DNA from: JBMNGW01 sp050950025
GTDB taxonomy: Bacteria > Spirochaetota > Spirochaetia > Sphaerochaetales > Sphaerochaetaceae
Assembly (NCBI GenBank): GCA_050950025.1
Contig: JBMNGW010000005.1
Span: 1-59,394 of the forward strand
Length of the DNA stretch: 59,394 nt
Direction: 5' to 3'
Shown: positions 9,601 to 18,917 of the stretch, one piece after another
Layout: every line of letters starts with the position of its first letter
Position numbering within the stretch: position 1 is the stretch's first letter
The notes under the pieces: model-generated
Told to the model about the DNA's origin: nothing
The model's database searches: none
What the model saw: the letters and a program-made list of their open reading frames with translations, nothing else
Program-made: the position numbers and the translations under genes

Positions 9601-10154
9601 ATGCCTGTAGTGATGGAACAAGAACAAAGAAGTCAGACTGCTATGGAAATTGCCCACAAAATGGCAGCTGCGGCCCGCACGGCTCCCAAAGCACGCGGTT
9701 TTGATAACTTGGAAATTGCGGTTGTCGGGAAAAAGACGATGACAGCCTTAAGTAAGAAGATGGTGGAAATGGTTATTGCCAAACGGGGTGCTTCATTTTT
9801 TGCTCGCGACTCTGATTGTGTGTTAAACAGTGATGCCCTTCTTTTAATCGGCACCAAAAATCGGCTCCACTGAGCTTGAGTACTGCGGATTGTGCGGTTT
9901 TTGCCAACTGCAAAGAACGGGAGGAGCAGGGTCCGCTTCACCCCTGTGCTTTTAACACCGGCGATTTGGGCATTGCCATTGGCTCAGCGGTTAGCATTGC
10001 TGCCGATTATCGCATTGATAACCGAGTGATGTTTAGCGTTGGCATGGCAGCTAGGGAGTTGGGTATTTTTGCCAAAGAGGTGGTTATTGTGTACGGAATT
10101 CCCCTTTCAATTAGCGGTAAAAATATCTTTGTTGATCGGAAGCCGAAAAAATAG
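9601..10154 (+). CDS. DUF2148 ferredoxin-like domain protein, two frameshifts
   Basis: Two frames join into 183 residues, the usual size for DUF2148 proteins. Visible are a helical N-terminal part (MEIAHKMAAAARTAPKARG), a strand DALLLIGT, the cysteine cluster CGLCGFANC...PCAF, and the conserved C-terminal segment GDLGIAIGSAVSIAADYRID with NRVMFSVG. The cysteines probably bind an iron-sulfur cluster; biochemical function is unknown. Both switches fit one extra base: five A instead of four near 9855 and five T instead of four near 9900. The start follows AGGAGG with good spacing. It converges on the LacI gene with only two bases between the stop codons. Confidence 0.75.
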
Positions 10155-10156
10155 CT

Positions 10157-11198
10157 TCATTTAATTTCATAAGGAGCTGCTCCGTTTGCCCTCATCACTT
10201 TGATTTGAGGCTTTAGTAAAATATGTTCTGCCTTTGGGCTTTTATCACCGGCAAGTCTTTTAAGTACCAAAGAAGCCACTTCGTTGCCTATCTGTTCCAT
10301 CGGTTGGGCCACAGCATAGTGACACAAACGCAGTAGCGGTGCATACGATAAATAGTCAAAGGTGGCAAATACCAGCTTAGCAAGCTGATCTTGGTTAAGT
10401 GACTCAAAAGCCCACGTAGTGGCTCCCAAATGTAACGCATCGTTAGCAATGAAAAAAGCTTGCGGATGATTGGCTTTGGCCAGAGCCTGCTGTATCGCCA
10501 GCTGTCCATTAGCTTGATTCATAGGACCGCTGGCTAACACAAACTCTTTTTCAACACTCAGATTTAGCTCTCTCATTGCCTCATAATAGCCTTCCAAGCG
10601 CTCTTTAGCGGTGTACGCAGACGGATTGCCCCCGATAAAACCGATTCTCTTATAGCCCTCTTGAACCAAGGCCCTAATTACGTGCTTCACTGCCCAACGG
10701 TTGTCTACCAGCACCGTGTCGACTTGGAGCCCCCTCTATGTGGCGATCGACCATAACCAGTGGAATGGAAGCAACCGATTTTTGGACAAAATGGTCCTCT
10801 TCAGCCCCAGCTGGCATCACCACCAAAGCATCGACATTGCGCTGAACAAAGATCTGCAGTTTCCTTTTTTCCTCTTCAACTGAACCGTTGGAACTAGCAA
10901 TAATCATCGAATAGCCCATAGGGGCAAACGCCCGTTCCATCGCTTCAAAGACTTCCATGAAAAAAGGATTGTTCAGCTCAGGGGCAATGACACCAATGGT
11001 TTTTGTTTGACGTACTTTTAAAGAGCGGGCAACTTCATTGCGATTGTACTGCAAAGACTCCATGGCACTGAGCACTTTCTTACGAGTCTCTAAAGCAACA
11101 CTGGGAAGATGGTTTAACACCCGAGAGACGGTGGCAATAGAAACCCCTGCGCTTTGAGCTACATCTTTAATCGTCACCGAATTGTTTTTATCAACCAT
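10157..11198 (-). CDS. LacI-family transcriptional regulator, one frameshift
   Basis: 346 residues once one base is removed. The N-terminus is the LacI helix-turn-helix (VTIKDVAQSAGVSIATVSRVLN, with the hinge NEVARSLKVRQTKTIGV), followed by a periplasmic-binding-protein-like effector domain (YKRIGFIGGNPSA, AFFIANDALHLGA, TFDYLSYAPL). It should act as a dimeric repressor responding to a sugar or related metabolite; the targets are not visible here because the neighbours are gpsA and a DUF2148 gene. The frame changes at 10725-10735, where the minus strand has five G and four would restore VDRHIEGLQVDTVLVDNRW. The ATG at 11198 fits AAGG spacing better than the ATG two codons upstream. Confidence 0.8.
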
Positions 11199-11322
11199 CG
11201 TCATCCTTGTACCTTTGTGCTCTCCATTTTTGCTAAGCTTTCATTGCATCGTAGCCTACAACCCTCACAGTACACAAGCTAGCTTTGCTTTCCCATCTTT
11301 GTCCTTAGTCCTTTCTCTAAGG

Positions 11323-11351
11323 TTGCAATTTGTGGCAAACAGTACTACTAA
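11323..11351 (+). promoter_or_regulatory. Promoter for gpsA
   Basis: TTGCAA (11323-11328), 17-nt spacer, TACTAA (11346-11351), giving a leader of about 30 nt with GGAG before the ATG at 11387. The rest of the 180-bp gap between the divergent LacI gene and gpsA shows no clear LacI-type palindrome. Confidence 0.4.
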
Positions 11352-11386
11352 TAGAGACCTAGAATTTGAACTGACGGAGAATTGTG

Positions 11387-12343
11387 ATGAGCGCCCACTC
11401 GATAGTCGTAGCAGGAGCCGGAGTTTTTGGCACAGCCTTAGCCCAACGCCTCTCTTGGAATAAAAACAATAGTATTACCTTATACACCATTGAAGAAGAT
11501 GTGGTGAAAGACATCAATCAAAATAATCAAAACAGCAAATATTTTCCCGGGCGCCATATTAACACCACCATCGCTGCCACTAGCGATTTAGAGTGTATTA
11601 AGCAAGCTGACCTTTTATTTTTAGCTATCCCTTCCAAAGTGATAGAATCGTTTTGCCTTCAGATTAAACCGCTGGCCAAATCGTCTTTATTAGTCATTAA
11701 CCTCTCCAAAGGATTGGCCGAAGATGGCTCTTTTTTAACCGACCAAATTGATTTTCCCCACACAGGCAGTCTTAAGGGCCCCACTTTTGCCGTGCGGGTA
11801 ATGGACGGCGATCCGTCGGGAATGACTTTTGGCGGCTCAGCAGAGGATTACATGCTAGTTAAGCAGGTATTCAAAGCAACCGGCATCACAGTCGATCACA
11901 GCTCTGATATCAGGGCAGTGGAATTCTTAAGTGTGCTAAAGAACATGTATGCCATTGCCATCGGTATTGTCAGCGGTCGCTACAGTTCTCCTAATGTCGA
12001 TTTTTTAGTGATGACAAAAGTCGTTTCGGAAATGCGCCTAATGCTCCGTTTGTTTGGCTGTGACCAAGAGACGCTGTTTAACTACTGCGGCTTAGGTGAT
12101 TTGGGTTTGACGGCTTTAAATGATTTAAGTCGCAACAGAACCTTGGGACTGTTAATTGGCAAAGGCTTTTCCAACGATCCCAAAAGTTCCACTGTCATTG
12201 AGGGGCTGCGGACCATTAAATTGTTGGGAGAAGTGGTCCGCAAAAAGAACTTGCAAAAGCAGTTTGTAGTATTGGAAGCCCTCTATTCTCACCTTTATGA
12301 TCACAGCTCACTAAACAGCTACTACCTTGCAGTTTTGGAGTAA
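11387..12343 (+). CDS. gpsA: NAD(P)-dependent glycerol-3-phosphate dehydrogenase
   Basis: 318 residues. The Rossmann motif is at the N-terminus (IVVAGAGVFGTALAQRL, GxGxxGxA), followed by DLLFLAIPSK, LVINLSKGL, the GPTFAV segment, and the C-terminal catalytic region with KNMYAIAIGIVSG (active Lys) and CGLGDLGLT...RNRTLG. It reduces dihydroxyacetone phosphate to sn-glycerol 3-phosphate for phospholipid synthesis in the cytoplasm. It is slightly shorter than the usual 330-340. GTG at 11384 and ATG at 11387 are both possible; GGAG at about 11376 favours the ATG. It ends one base before the convergent lepA stop. Confidence 0.9.
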   Translation: MSAHSIVVAGAGVFGTALAQRLSWNKNNSITLYTIEEDVVKDINQNNQNSKYFPGRHINTTIAATSDLECIKQADLLFLAIPSKVIESFCLQIKPLAKSSLLVINLSKGLAEDGSFLTDQIDFPHTGSLKGPTFAVRVMDGDPSGMTFGGSAEDYMLVKQVFKATGITVDHSSDIRAVEFLSVLKNMYAIAIGIVSGRYSSPNVDFLVMTKVVSEMRLMLRLFGCDQETLFNYCGLGDLGLTALNDLSRNRTLGLLIGKGFSNDPKSSTVIEGLRTIKLLGEVVRKKNLQKQFVVLEALYSHLYDHSSLNSYYLAVLE

Positions 12344-12344
12344 T

Positions 12345-14158
12345 CTACTCGTCGGTGCTTTTTAAGACGGCCAAAAAGGCTTGTTGGGGAATTTCGACAT
12401 TACCAACCATCTTCATCCGCTTTTTCCCCTCTTTCTGCCTTTCAAGTAATTTGCGCTTACGACTGATATCACCGCCGTAACATTTGGCTGTCACATCTTT
12501 TCTAAAAGCACTGATCGTCTCACGGGCCACAATGGTCCCCCCGATGGCCCCTTGAATGGGAATTTTAAACATCTGACGGGGAATCTCATCTTTAAGACGT
12601 TCACAGACCTGACGGGCCCGCATTTGGGCACTTTGGCGAAACACCAACTGACTAAGAGCATCCACAGGCTCTCCATTAACCAGAATGTCGAGTCTCACCA
12701 AATCGGTTTTTCGATACCCAATCACATGGTAATCAAAAGAGGCATAACCGCGAGAAACCGATTTAAGGCGGTCATAAAACTCAAATAGGACTTCTGCTAG
12801 CGGCATTTCATAAACCAATTCCACCCGCTTTTGATCGGGGAACGTCATCCCTATTTGAATACCCCTTTTTTCTATGCAGAGGTTAATCACATTACCCACA
12901 TAGGCGGCCGGAGTAATAATTTCGGCTCTGATATAGGGTTCTTCGGAAGATTCGACTTTCATCGGATCGGGATAATTCAGGGGGTTATCAATGGTTAAGA
13001 CTTCCCCATCTTTGGTATGAATGACGTACTGCACCGAAGGGCTGGTAAAGACAATAGGCAAATCAAACTCCCGTTCAATCCGCTCTTGGACTACTTCCAA
13101 ATGGAGCATCCCTAAAAACCCGCAGCGAAAACCAAAGCCCAAAGCAGCCGAAGAGTCTTTTTCGTAAACCAAAGAGGCATCGTTAAGCTTCAGCCGATCA
13201 ATAGCCTCCTGCAGCTCTTCATAATCGTTGGAATCAACAGGATAAATAGAGGAGAAAACCACCGGTTTGACCTCTTTGAACCCCGGCAGTGCTTTTGTAC
13301 AGCCGCCGGTGACTGAGGTGACCGTATCGCCGACTCTGATATCCTGGATTGTTTTGATGCCGGCAATAAAGTAACCCACATCTCCGGCACTAAGACTGCC
13401 GGTTCTCACCAGTCCCCATTTTAAAGACTCCCACCTCCTCCACTGTGTGCACAGCTCCGGTGGAAAAAAAGCTTGATTTGTTGATTCTCTTTAATGGTGC
13501 CATCAAAGAGGCGAAAATGGGTAATAACTCCCCGATACGTATCGTAGTGGCTGTCAAAAATGAGAGCCCGCAAAGGGGAGGCAGGATCGCCTTGGGGAGG
13601 GGGAACATGGGCGATGATAGCTTCAAAGAGCTCATCGACTCCCTCTCCTGTTTTAGCTGAGACTAAGCTGGTCATATCGGGATCAAGGCCCAAATCGTGG
13701 TCAATTTGTTCCAAACAGGCAGGAATATCGGCACTGGGTAAATCGATTTTATTGATTACCGGAATAATTTCCAGATTCAGTTCCATAGCCATGTACATAT
13801 TGGCATAGGTTTGGGCTTCCACCCCCTGAGCTGCGTCGATAAGCAATAACGCCCCTTCACACGAGCCGATGGCCCGGGAAACTTCATAAGAGAAATCGAC
13901 ATGACCGGGAGTATCGACCAAATTCAGCTCGTAGGTGTGGCCATCCTTACTGGTATAAGGAATTGTCACCGCCTGACTTTTAATGGTAATGCCCCGCTCC
14001 CGCTCAATATCCATGTTATCGAGTAGTTGCTGTTGCATCGGTCCGCGAGATTGCACCAATTTAGCTTTGTCAATAAAGCGGTCGGCAAGAGTCGACTTGC
14101 CGTGGTCGATGTGGGCAATAATACAAAAATTGCGCGTGAATCGTGAATCTTTTGCCAT
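12345..14158 (-). CDS. lepA: Translation elongation factor 4, two frameshifts in this assembly
   Basis: The combined frames give 603 residues, the normal LepA length. N-terminal G domain: AHIDHGKSTLADR (G1), DRERGITIKS-type switch (ERGITIKSQAV), VDTPGHVDFSYEV (G3), NKIDLP (G4), SAKTGEG (G5). Later LepA landmarks are GFRCGFLGMLHLEV and the C-terminal AKCYGGDISRKRKLLERQKEGKKRMK. EF4 is a ribosomal GTPase active in initiation or back-translocation under stress. Two interruptions, at about 13470 (seven T where six restore KLFSTGAVHTVEEVGVFK) and about 13410 (four G where three restore the frame before LSAGDVGYF), each look like one extra base in a homopolymer. Disruption of a near-universal gene argues for assembly error. 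It starts 13 nt after the ftsH stop. Confidence 0.9.
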
Positions 14159-14171
14159 ATAACTCTCTGAA

Positions 14172-16154
14172 TCAGATAAATTTCGTCGTGCTCTCTACCG
14201 CCTCAAAGCCCAATAGCTCTCTGATTTGAGCATCATCCAGTGTTTCGGCTTCCACTAAGGCCTCAGTCAGCTTTTCTAACTGATCACGGTTGCTACTCAA
14301 GATGCCTCTGGTTTCACTAAGTGCCTGATCAAGGATCTTAGAAACTTCTTGATCAATGCGGCGGGCTGTATCATCGGAGTAATCGCGATGCTGGGCAATC
14401 TCTCGGCCCAAAAAGAGCGGTTCATCATCTTTGCCCAAAGCAATAAAGCCCAGTTCGCTCATCCCCCACTCAGTAACCATACGCCGGGCAATGTCGGTAG
14501 CTTGTTTAATGTCGTTACTGGTACCGGTGGTGGTTTCACCGTAGATCATCTCTTCGGCCACATACCCACCCATCGTTACTTTAATCCAGTCGGTTAAAGA
14601 GCTCCTGTTTTTCGTGTAGGCATCTTTTTCGGGTAGCGAAATAGTTAATCCCAAAGCTCTACCGTGGGGAATTATCGTCACTTTATGCAGTGGATCGAGG
14701 TTTTTAAGATGGTAATGCAACAGTGCATGTCCTGCTTCATGATACGCAGTTGCCCGCTTTTCTTCAACAGTAAGCACTTTGGAGTGTTTAGCAACACCTA
14801 GTAAAATCTTATCGCGCCCTTTCTCAAAATCTTCCATTGTCACCGCAGTTCGCTTATGGCGGGCGGCAAAAAGGGCCGCTTCATTAACCAAGTTAGCTAA
14901 ATCAGCTCCGCTGGTTCCCGGAGTAGCACGAGCAATGCGATTCAAATCAACATCATCAGCCATTTTAATCCGCTTGCAGTGGATGCTTAAAATAGCCTCT
15001 CTTTCGGCCACGTCGGGCATATCAACAACAACCTGGCGATCAAAGCGCCCCGGCCGTAGCAAAGCAGGGTCTAACACATCGGGGCGGTTGGTCGCTGCCA
15101 CCACAATCACTCCGGTAGCCGCATCAAAGCCGTCCATTTCAACCAGCAGTTGGTTCAGGGTCTGCTCGCGCTCATCATGACCGCCTCCCAAGCCGCTGCC
15201 ACGAGTCCGTCCCACTGCATCTAATTCATCAATGAACAAAATACAGGGGGCATTTTTACGCCCTTGTTCAAATAAATCGCGAACCCGAGAAGCTCCCACA
15301 CCGACAAACATCTCAACAAAATCGGAACCCGACATATGAAAGAAAGCGACTTTGGCCTCTCCGGCCACTGCTTTGGCCAACAGGGTCTTACCGGTTCCCG
15401 GCGGTCCTACCAACAGGACCCCTTTGGGAATTTTGGCCCCCAGTTCCTGAAACTTCTTTGGATGCTTGAGAAACTCAACAACCTCTTGCAATTCGTATTT
15501 GGCCTCTTTTTGACCGGCCACATCGTCAAAAGTTATTTTGACCTCCGGTTCCATATACTCTTTGGCCCGGGATTTACTAAATGCCATCACATTGCTGTTG
15601 GCTCCCCGAGTTTGGCGCCAGAGCATCATGGTAAAGCCGATAAAAATAGCCCACGGCAGAATCTGCAGAACAATCTGCAGCATTGAGATTCCCTTTTCAC
15701 TGCCGGTAATTTGGACATGGTGCTCTTTAAGCAGCGCCATCAGCGACTCATCGGCATACGGGATGCGTGTACTAGCCCGCACTCCATTGCGAGTAACAAA
15801 GATAATAGTGGTCCCGTCCTGTATTTCGGCAGAACTAACCTGATCTGATTCCACAAATTGAATAAATGAACTGTAAGGCACTTCCTGAGAAATACCGGCT
15901 CTGCCTTCACTAAAGAGCATGAAGGAGAACATAACTATCAAAAAGAGGAAAAAGCCCAAAGCCACCCTATTTTTGCGACTGAAGTCAAACTTCGGTCCGC
16001 CGGGAGTTGCCGGACGTTTGGGAGGCGGCGGAGCTTGATTGGAGCCCCAGTAGTGCTGATCGTCCTCTTTGGGAGGCTTCTGCTCCTCTGGGTTTTGGCC
16101 CTGCTCTTTTTTTTCTTCGTCTCTCTCTTTATCCACAATCTTGTCCTTTTCCAT
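14172..16154 (-). CDS. ftsH: ATP-dependent zinc metalloprotease FtsH
   Basis: 660 residues. A charged, proline-rich N-terminal cytoplasmic tail (1-60) is longer than usual; membrane helices lie at about 64-82 and 158-178; between them is the periplasmic domain. The AAA+ module has Walker A GPPGTGKT at 250-257, Walker B ILFIDELDAVG at about 305-315, and the second region of homology near 355-372 (ATNRPDVLDPALLRPGRFDR). The protease site is HEAGH at 472-476. FtsH is a membrane-anchored hexamer that degrades unstable membrane proteins and regulators. It overlaps the end of tilS by 26 nt and is followed closely by lepA, in the minus-strand operon shared with other spirochaetes. Confidence 0.95.
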   Translation of the reverse strand: MEKDKIVDKERDEEKKEQGQNPEEQKPPKEDDQHYWGSNQAPPPPKRPATPGGPKFDFSRKNRVALGFFLFLIVMFSFMLFSEGRAGISQEVPYSSFIQFVESDQVSSAEIQDGTTIIFVTRNGVRASTRIPYADESLMALLKEHHVQITGSEKGISMLQIVLQILPWAIFIGFTMMLWRQTRGANSNVMAFSKSRAKEYMEPEVKITFDDVAGQKEAKYELQEVVEFLKHPKKFQELGAKIPKGVLLVGPPGTGKTLLAKAVAGEAKVAFFHMSGSDFVEMFVGVGASRVRDLFEQGRKNAPCILFIDELDAVGRTRGSGLGGGHDEREQTLNQLLVEMDGFDAATGVIVVAATNRPDVLDPALLRPGRFDRQVVVDMPDVAEREAILSIHCKRIKMADDVDLNRIARATPGTSGADLANLVNEAALFAARHKRTAVTMEDFEKGRDKILLGVAKHSKVLTVEEKRATAYHEAGHALLHYHLKNLDPLHKVTIIPHGRALGLTISLPEKDAYTKNRSSLTDWIKVTMGGYVAEEMIYGETTTGTSNDIKQATDIARRMVTEWGMSELGFIALGKDDEPLFLGREIAQHRDYSDDTARRIDQEVSKILDQALSETRGILSSNRDQLEKLTEALVEAETLDDAQIRELLGFEAVESTTKFI

Positions 16155-17523
16155 CCGTCACACTATATCTTGTCGAGCCGCTAGGAGCAAGGGCACCACA
16201 GCGCGCCCGCACTGCCACGCGGTCTTTACCACCCCAAAAATGGCCCAAGACAGCCACGATGCCCCCCTGATCTTCCAACACCGGAATCTGCCACCGCTTA
16301 GATCGCCCAATATTCCAAGAAGCGATTAAGGAGGAGACCTCTTTGGTCCCTTCAACCAAAGCAATCCGATCACCGGGCCAACTGGAACGGGCAATCAGGG
16401 TACCGATGAGTTTACTCTCATCGATGCGCGTCCCCTCTTTTTGATCAAAGCTGCGCAGCAACACTCTGTTTTGGGGCAAAGGGGTACACCCAGAATATAC
16501 ACAACTGAGGAAGCTTTCGGCTAGGAGCCTCTCTTTAAGAGCCCATTTCAGCTTCCCGTTGTCAAATTCAACTAGCGTATCGGCAATTTCAAAAGGCTCT
16601 TTGTGCCAATCTGTTAATTGTTCTACCAACTTGGCAAGGCGATGGTACGGCAGCCGTTTGACCGAAGAGCCCAAAAGATTCCACACCCGATACAGTAGCT
16701 GCTCAACAAGCACTGTGGGAGCGTCTTTAAGATATTGCCCATTAATAAAAGCTGTTTGGTCCTCCATTTTCACACTTTGGGCAAACAGCTGATCAACTTG
16801 TTGTTCTACATACACATTAAGGGTTTCAAAACGCTTTGCTAAAAGGGCCAAAGAGCTGCAATAGTGGGGAAAAATCTCCTTAACTGCGGGAATCAGGTGA
16901 TTGCGGACTTGGTTGCGCACATAGCGGTTGCTTTGGTTAGTCGAATCTTCTGACCATTTAAGATTATAAGAGCGAACTACCTCAATAAGCTCTTCTTTAG
17001 TAAAACTGAGTACCGGGCGAATAACATTGTTAGTTACTTCTCCTATTCCTTGTAGTGCCAACGGTCCCGATCCGCCAAAAAAGCGGAGCATAAGGGTTTC
17101 ACTTTGGTCATCTTTGGTATGAGCAGTGGCAATATAATCAAAGTCCAGCTCTTTTTGTTTGTTGCCCAGGGCTGCATAACGGAGTATTCGAGCTGCATCT
17201 TCAATCCCCTGAGCCCCACTTTTAGCCAAGGTTGCCACTTCGCCTTCTTCCAAGCGGACAAGAGAAAAAGGGATACCCAACAAGTGGCAGTTTAGTTTGT
17301 TCAGCTCTTCTTCTTTGGTTAGCTCTTTTTCACTGCGAAGGCGATGATTCACATACACTGCATGCAGCTGCTCTTTTTCCACGGTTTGTCCAAGGAGGAT
17401 AAGCAGTGCCAGTGAATCGACGCCGCCGCTGAAAGCCACAACGATTTTGGCATCCAACGAAAGATGGGAAGCATTAAAAAAGGGCAACAGATTATGAGTG
17501 AGAGTTTTTTCTGTTGTATTCAC
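16129..17523 (-). CDS. tilS: tRNA(Ile)-lysidine synthase
   Basis: About 464 residues. The N-terminal PP-loop ATPase motif VVAFSGGVDSLALL (SGGxDS) is followed by VNHRLR, AHTKDDQSETLMLR and RPVLSF...KWSEDSTNQSNRYVRNQVRN, all typical of TilS; the C-terminal half holds the substrate-recognition domains. The enzyme converts C34 of the CAU anticodon of tRNA-Ile2 to lysidine, needed for AUA decoding. The gene overlaps pth by more than 30 nt. GTG at 17523 has GGGGAGG at good spacing; TTG at 17529 is an alternative. The end overlaps the ftsH start by 26 nt, indicating translational coupling. Confidence 0.92.
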   Translation of the reverse strand: MNTTEKTLTHNLLPFFNASHLSLDAKIVVAFSGGVDSLALLILLGQTVEKEQLHAVYVNHRLRSEKELTKEEELNKLNCHLLGIPFSLVRLEEGEVATLAKSGAQGIEDAARILRYAALGNKQKELDFDYIATAHTKDDQSETLMLRFFGGSGPLALQGIGEVTNNVIRPVLSFTKEELIEVVRSYNLKWSEDSTNQSNRYVRNQVRNHLIPAVKEIFPHYCSSLALLAKRFETLNVYVEQQVDQLFAQSVKMEDQTAFINGQYLKDAPTVLVEQLLYRVWNLLGSSVKRLPYHRLAKLVEQLTDWHKEPFEIADTLVEFDNGKLKWALKERLLAESFLSCVYSGCTPLPQNRVLLRSFDQKEGTRIDESKLIGTLIARSSWPGDRIALVEGTKEVSSLIASWNIGRSKRWQIPVLEDQGGIVAVLGHFWGGKDRVAVRARCGALAPSGSTRYSVTDGKGQDCG

Positions 17524-18061
17524 CGGCAACCTCCCCGACAGTGGCTCCCTCTAACAAGGTGATCAGAGCACTGCTGGCAGCTTGGATTCCTTGTTGCAGG
17601 AGTCTTCTTTCTTCAGTCTCCTGGGCCTTCCCCAGGACATGCTCAATAACACTCTGGTTCTCTTTAGGCCGCCCGATTCCGATGTAGATGCGGGTAAAAT
17701 CGGCTGAGCCCAACTCATCGATAATCGACTGCAACCCTTTTTGGCCCGCTGAAGAGCCTCCTTGGCGGACTCGGATCATCCCGGCAGGTAAATCGAGGGT
17801 GTCACACATAACGATGAGCTGATCAACGGTGTAGCGGCGAGGAATGACGTAGCGACACACCAAACCACTATTATTCATATAGGTCAAAGGAAAGAGCAAA
17901 AGGTGCTGATCGACTTTGGCTTGTTTGTAGGGACGGAAACAGCGTTTTCTCAAAACGGTCTGAAAAAACGCTGCACTTAGGTTCAAGGCATCATAGCCTG
18001 CATTATGGCGGGTGTTCTCATAGCGAGGGCCGGGATTGCCCAGCCCAATAACAATTGGCAG
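17492..18061 (-). CDS. pth: Peptidyl-tRNA hydrolase
   Basis: From the CTG at 18061 the protein is 189 residues, exactly the usual Pth length: PIVIGLGNPGPRYENTRHNAGYD (catalytic His within TRHNAG), LTYMNNSGL, VMCDTLDLPAG, GGSSAGQKGLQSI, FTRIYIGIGRP. Pth releases peptides from prematurely dropped peptidyl-tRNA. No ATG, GTG or TTG lies near the normal N-terminus. An AGGGGA ribosome-binding-like sequence sits just before the CTG, while the nearest ATG (18151) would add a 30-residue very basic extension inside the 3' end of rplY. The CTG start is inferred, not proven. Confidence 0.85.
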   Translation of the reverse strand: MPIVIGLGNPGPRYENTRHNAGYDALNLSAAFFQTVLRKRCFRPYKQAKVDQHLLLFPLTYMNNSGLVCRYVIPRRYTVDQLIVMCDTLDLPAGMIRVRQGGSSAGQKGLQSIIDELGSADFTRIYIGIGRPKENQSVIEHVLGKAQETEERRLLQQGIQAASSALITLLEGATVGEVAGEYNRKNSHS

Positions 18062-18074
18062 AACTGTTCCCCTT

Positions 18075-18707
18075 TTACTCTTCGCTCTCTTCTTCTGCGG
18101 CTTCTTCGGTAGCGATGGCTTCTCTTTCCATCTCTTCCTCTTCCTCGACAACCTCTTCTTTAATACTCTTGACCGTGGCCAATGTTACATCGGTTGCTGT
18201 CAGAGCCTTAACTCCGGAAGGCAATTCAAGGTGTCCAACCTGCAGGCTCTCGTTTAAGTTCAAAGAGCTGACATCAAGACTCAGGTTTCTGGGTAAATCG
18301 GCCGGGAGGCACTCAATTTCAATTTCGTGGGTGACCTGTTCCAAAACTCCGCCGAATTTAGCCCCTTCGGGATGACCGGTAAGAAGAATCTGTACGCGGG
18401 TACGAACCACTTCGTCTTTGGAGACTTCAAAAAAGTCGACATGAAGGATTTTCCCCAGCAGAACGTTCTCTTGCAGCTCCTTCATCAGTACCGAGTGCGT
18501 TTTGCGCCCGATTTTCAGATTCAAAAGAGTCGACTCACTGACGAATCTTAGCTTGTTTTGGAACTCCTTGGCCTCCAAGGTGATGTGGACCGGCTCTTTT
18601 CTGCCATAGATGACGGCAGGAATCCGTCCGGCGGCAAGCACGCGCCGCGAACCGGTTGAGCCAAAGTCTTCTGTCCTCAATTGTGCAGTTACATTCGTAT
18701 CTTTCAT
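18075..18707 (-). CDS. rplY: Large ribosomal subunit protein bL25 (CTC type)
   Basis: 210 residues: the long, two-domain CTC form rather than the short E. coli L25. The N-terminal 5S-rRNA-binding domain is at 1-95 (RTEDFGSTGSRRVLAAGRIPAVIYG), the TL5-type C-terminal beta domain at 95-185 (GHPEGAKFGGVLEQ, LPADLPRNLSLDVSSL), and then a glutamate-rich tail (EEEEEMER, AAEEESEE). It binds 5S rRNA in the 50S subunit. The start follows AAGGAG. It sits between tRNA-Gln and pth, the arrangement seen in other spirochaetes. Confidence 0.95.
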   Translation of the reverse strand: MKDTNVTAQLRTEDFGSTGSRRVLAAGRIPAVIYGRKEPVHITLEAKEFQNKLRFVSESTLLNLKIGRKTHSVLMKELQENVLLGKILHVDFFEVSKDEVVRTRVQILLTGHPEGAKFGGVLEQVTHEIEIECLPADLPRNLSLDVSSLNLNESLQVGHLELPSGVKALTATDVTLATVKSIKEEVVEEEEEMEREAIATEEAAEEESEE

Positions 18708-18734
18708 GGAAAAACTCCTTCTCCTTTCCTTCTA

Positions 18735-18806
18735 CAGGGGCGGCAGGATTCGAACCTACGCATGCCGGCACCAAAAACCGGAGCCTTACCGCTTGGCTAC
18801 ACCCCT
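18735..18806 (-). tRNA. tRNA-Gln (anticodon TTG)
   Basis: A full cloverleaf of 72 nt on the minus strand. The acceptor stem is AGGGGTG/CGCCCCT with one U-G pair; the D arm is GCC-AAGCGGTAA-GGC; the anticodon arm is CCGGT-TTTTGGT-GCCGG, so positions 34-36 are TTG; the T arm is GTAGG-TTCGAAT-CCTGC. The discriminator is G and CCA is not encoded. Position 1 is A rather than the usual U of tRNA-Gln. It lies between spoVG and rplY, as in other spirochaetes. Confidence 0.93.
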
Positions 18807-18917
18807 ATGTGCCTAATGTAAGGTAGCGTCATGACGCAACAAGACACCGCTGACAAAAATACAGGTTTTCCCACTCTTTGTCCAGTAGGCTTTTTGAGTC
18901 TCGGCGATTTTTAAGAT

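Noticed and set aside
10157..11204. Two separate genes (a DNA-binding fragment and a sugar-binding fragment)
   Set aside because: Removing one G gives a continuous LacI protein of normal length, so it is one gene with a frameshift.
13400..13480. Programmed ribosomal frameshift in lepA
   Set aside because: There is no slippery heptamer with a downstream structure that I can see, lepA is not known to use one, and similar breaks occur in unrelated neighbours.
13390..13635. Separate small gene inside lepA
   Set aside because: Its C-terminal residues (STGAVHTVEEVGVFK) are LepA sequence between the two frameshifts, so it is part of lepA.
14349..15686. Several plus-strand open frames opposite ftsH
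   Set aside because: They lie antisense to strongly conserved FtsH coding sequence and show no family motif or independent ribosome site.
18535..18774. Open frame running across the start of rplY and tRNA-Gln
   Set aside because: It overlaps a well-formed tRNA and a conserved ribosomal protein gene in another frame, has no family motif, and is explained as a shadow.
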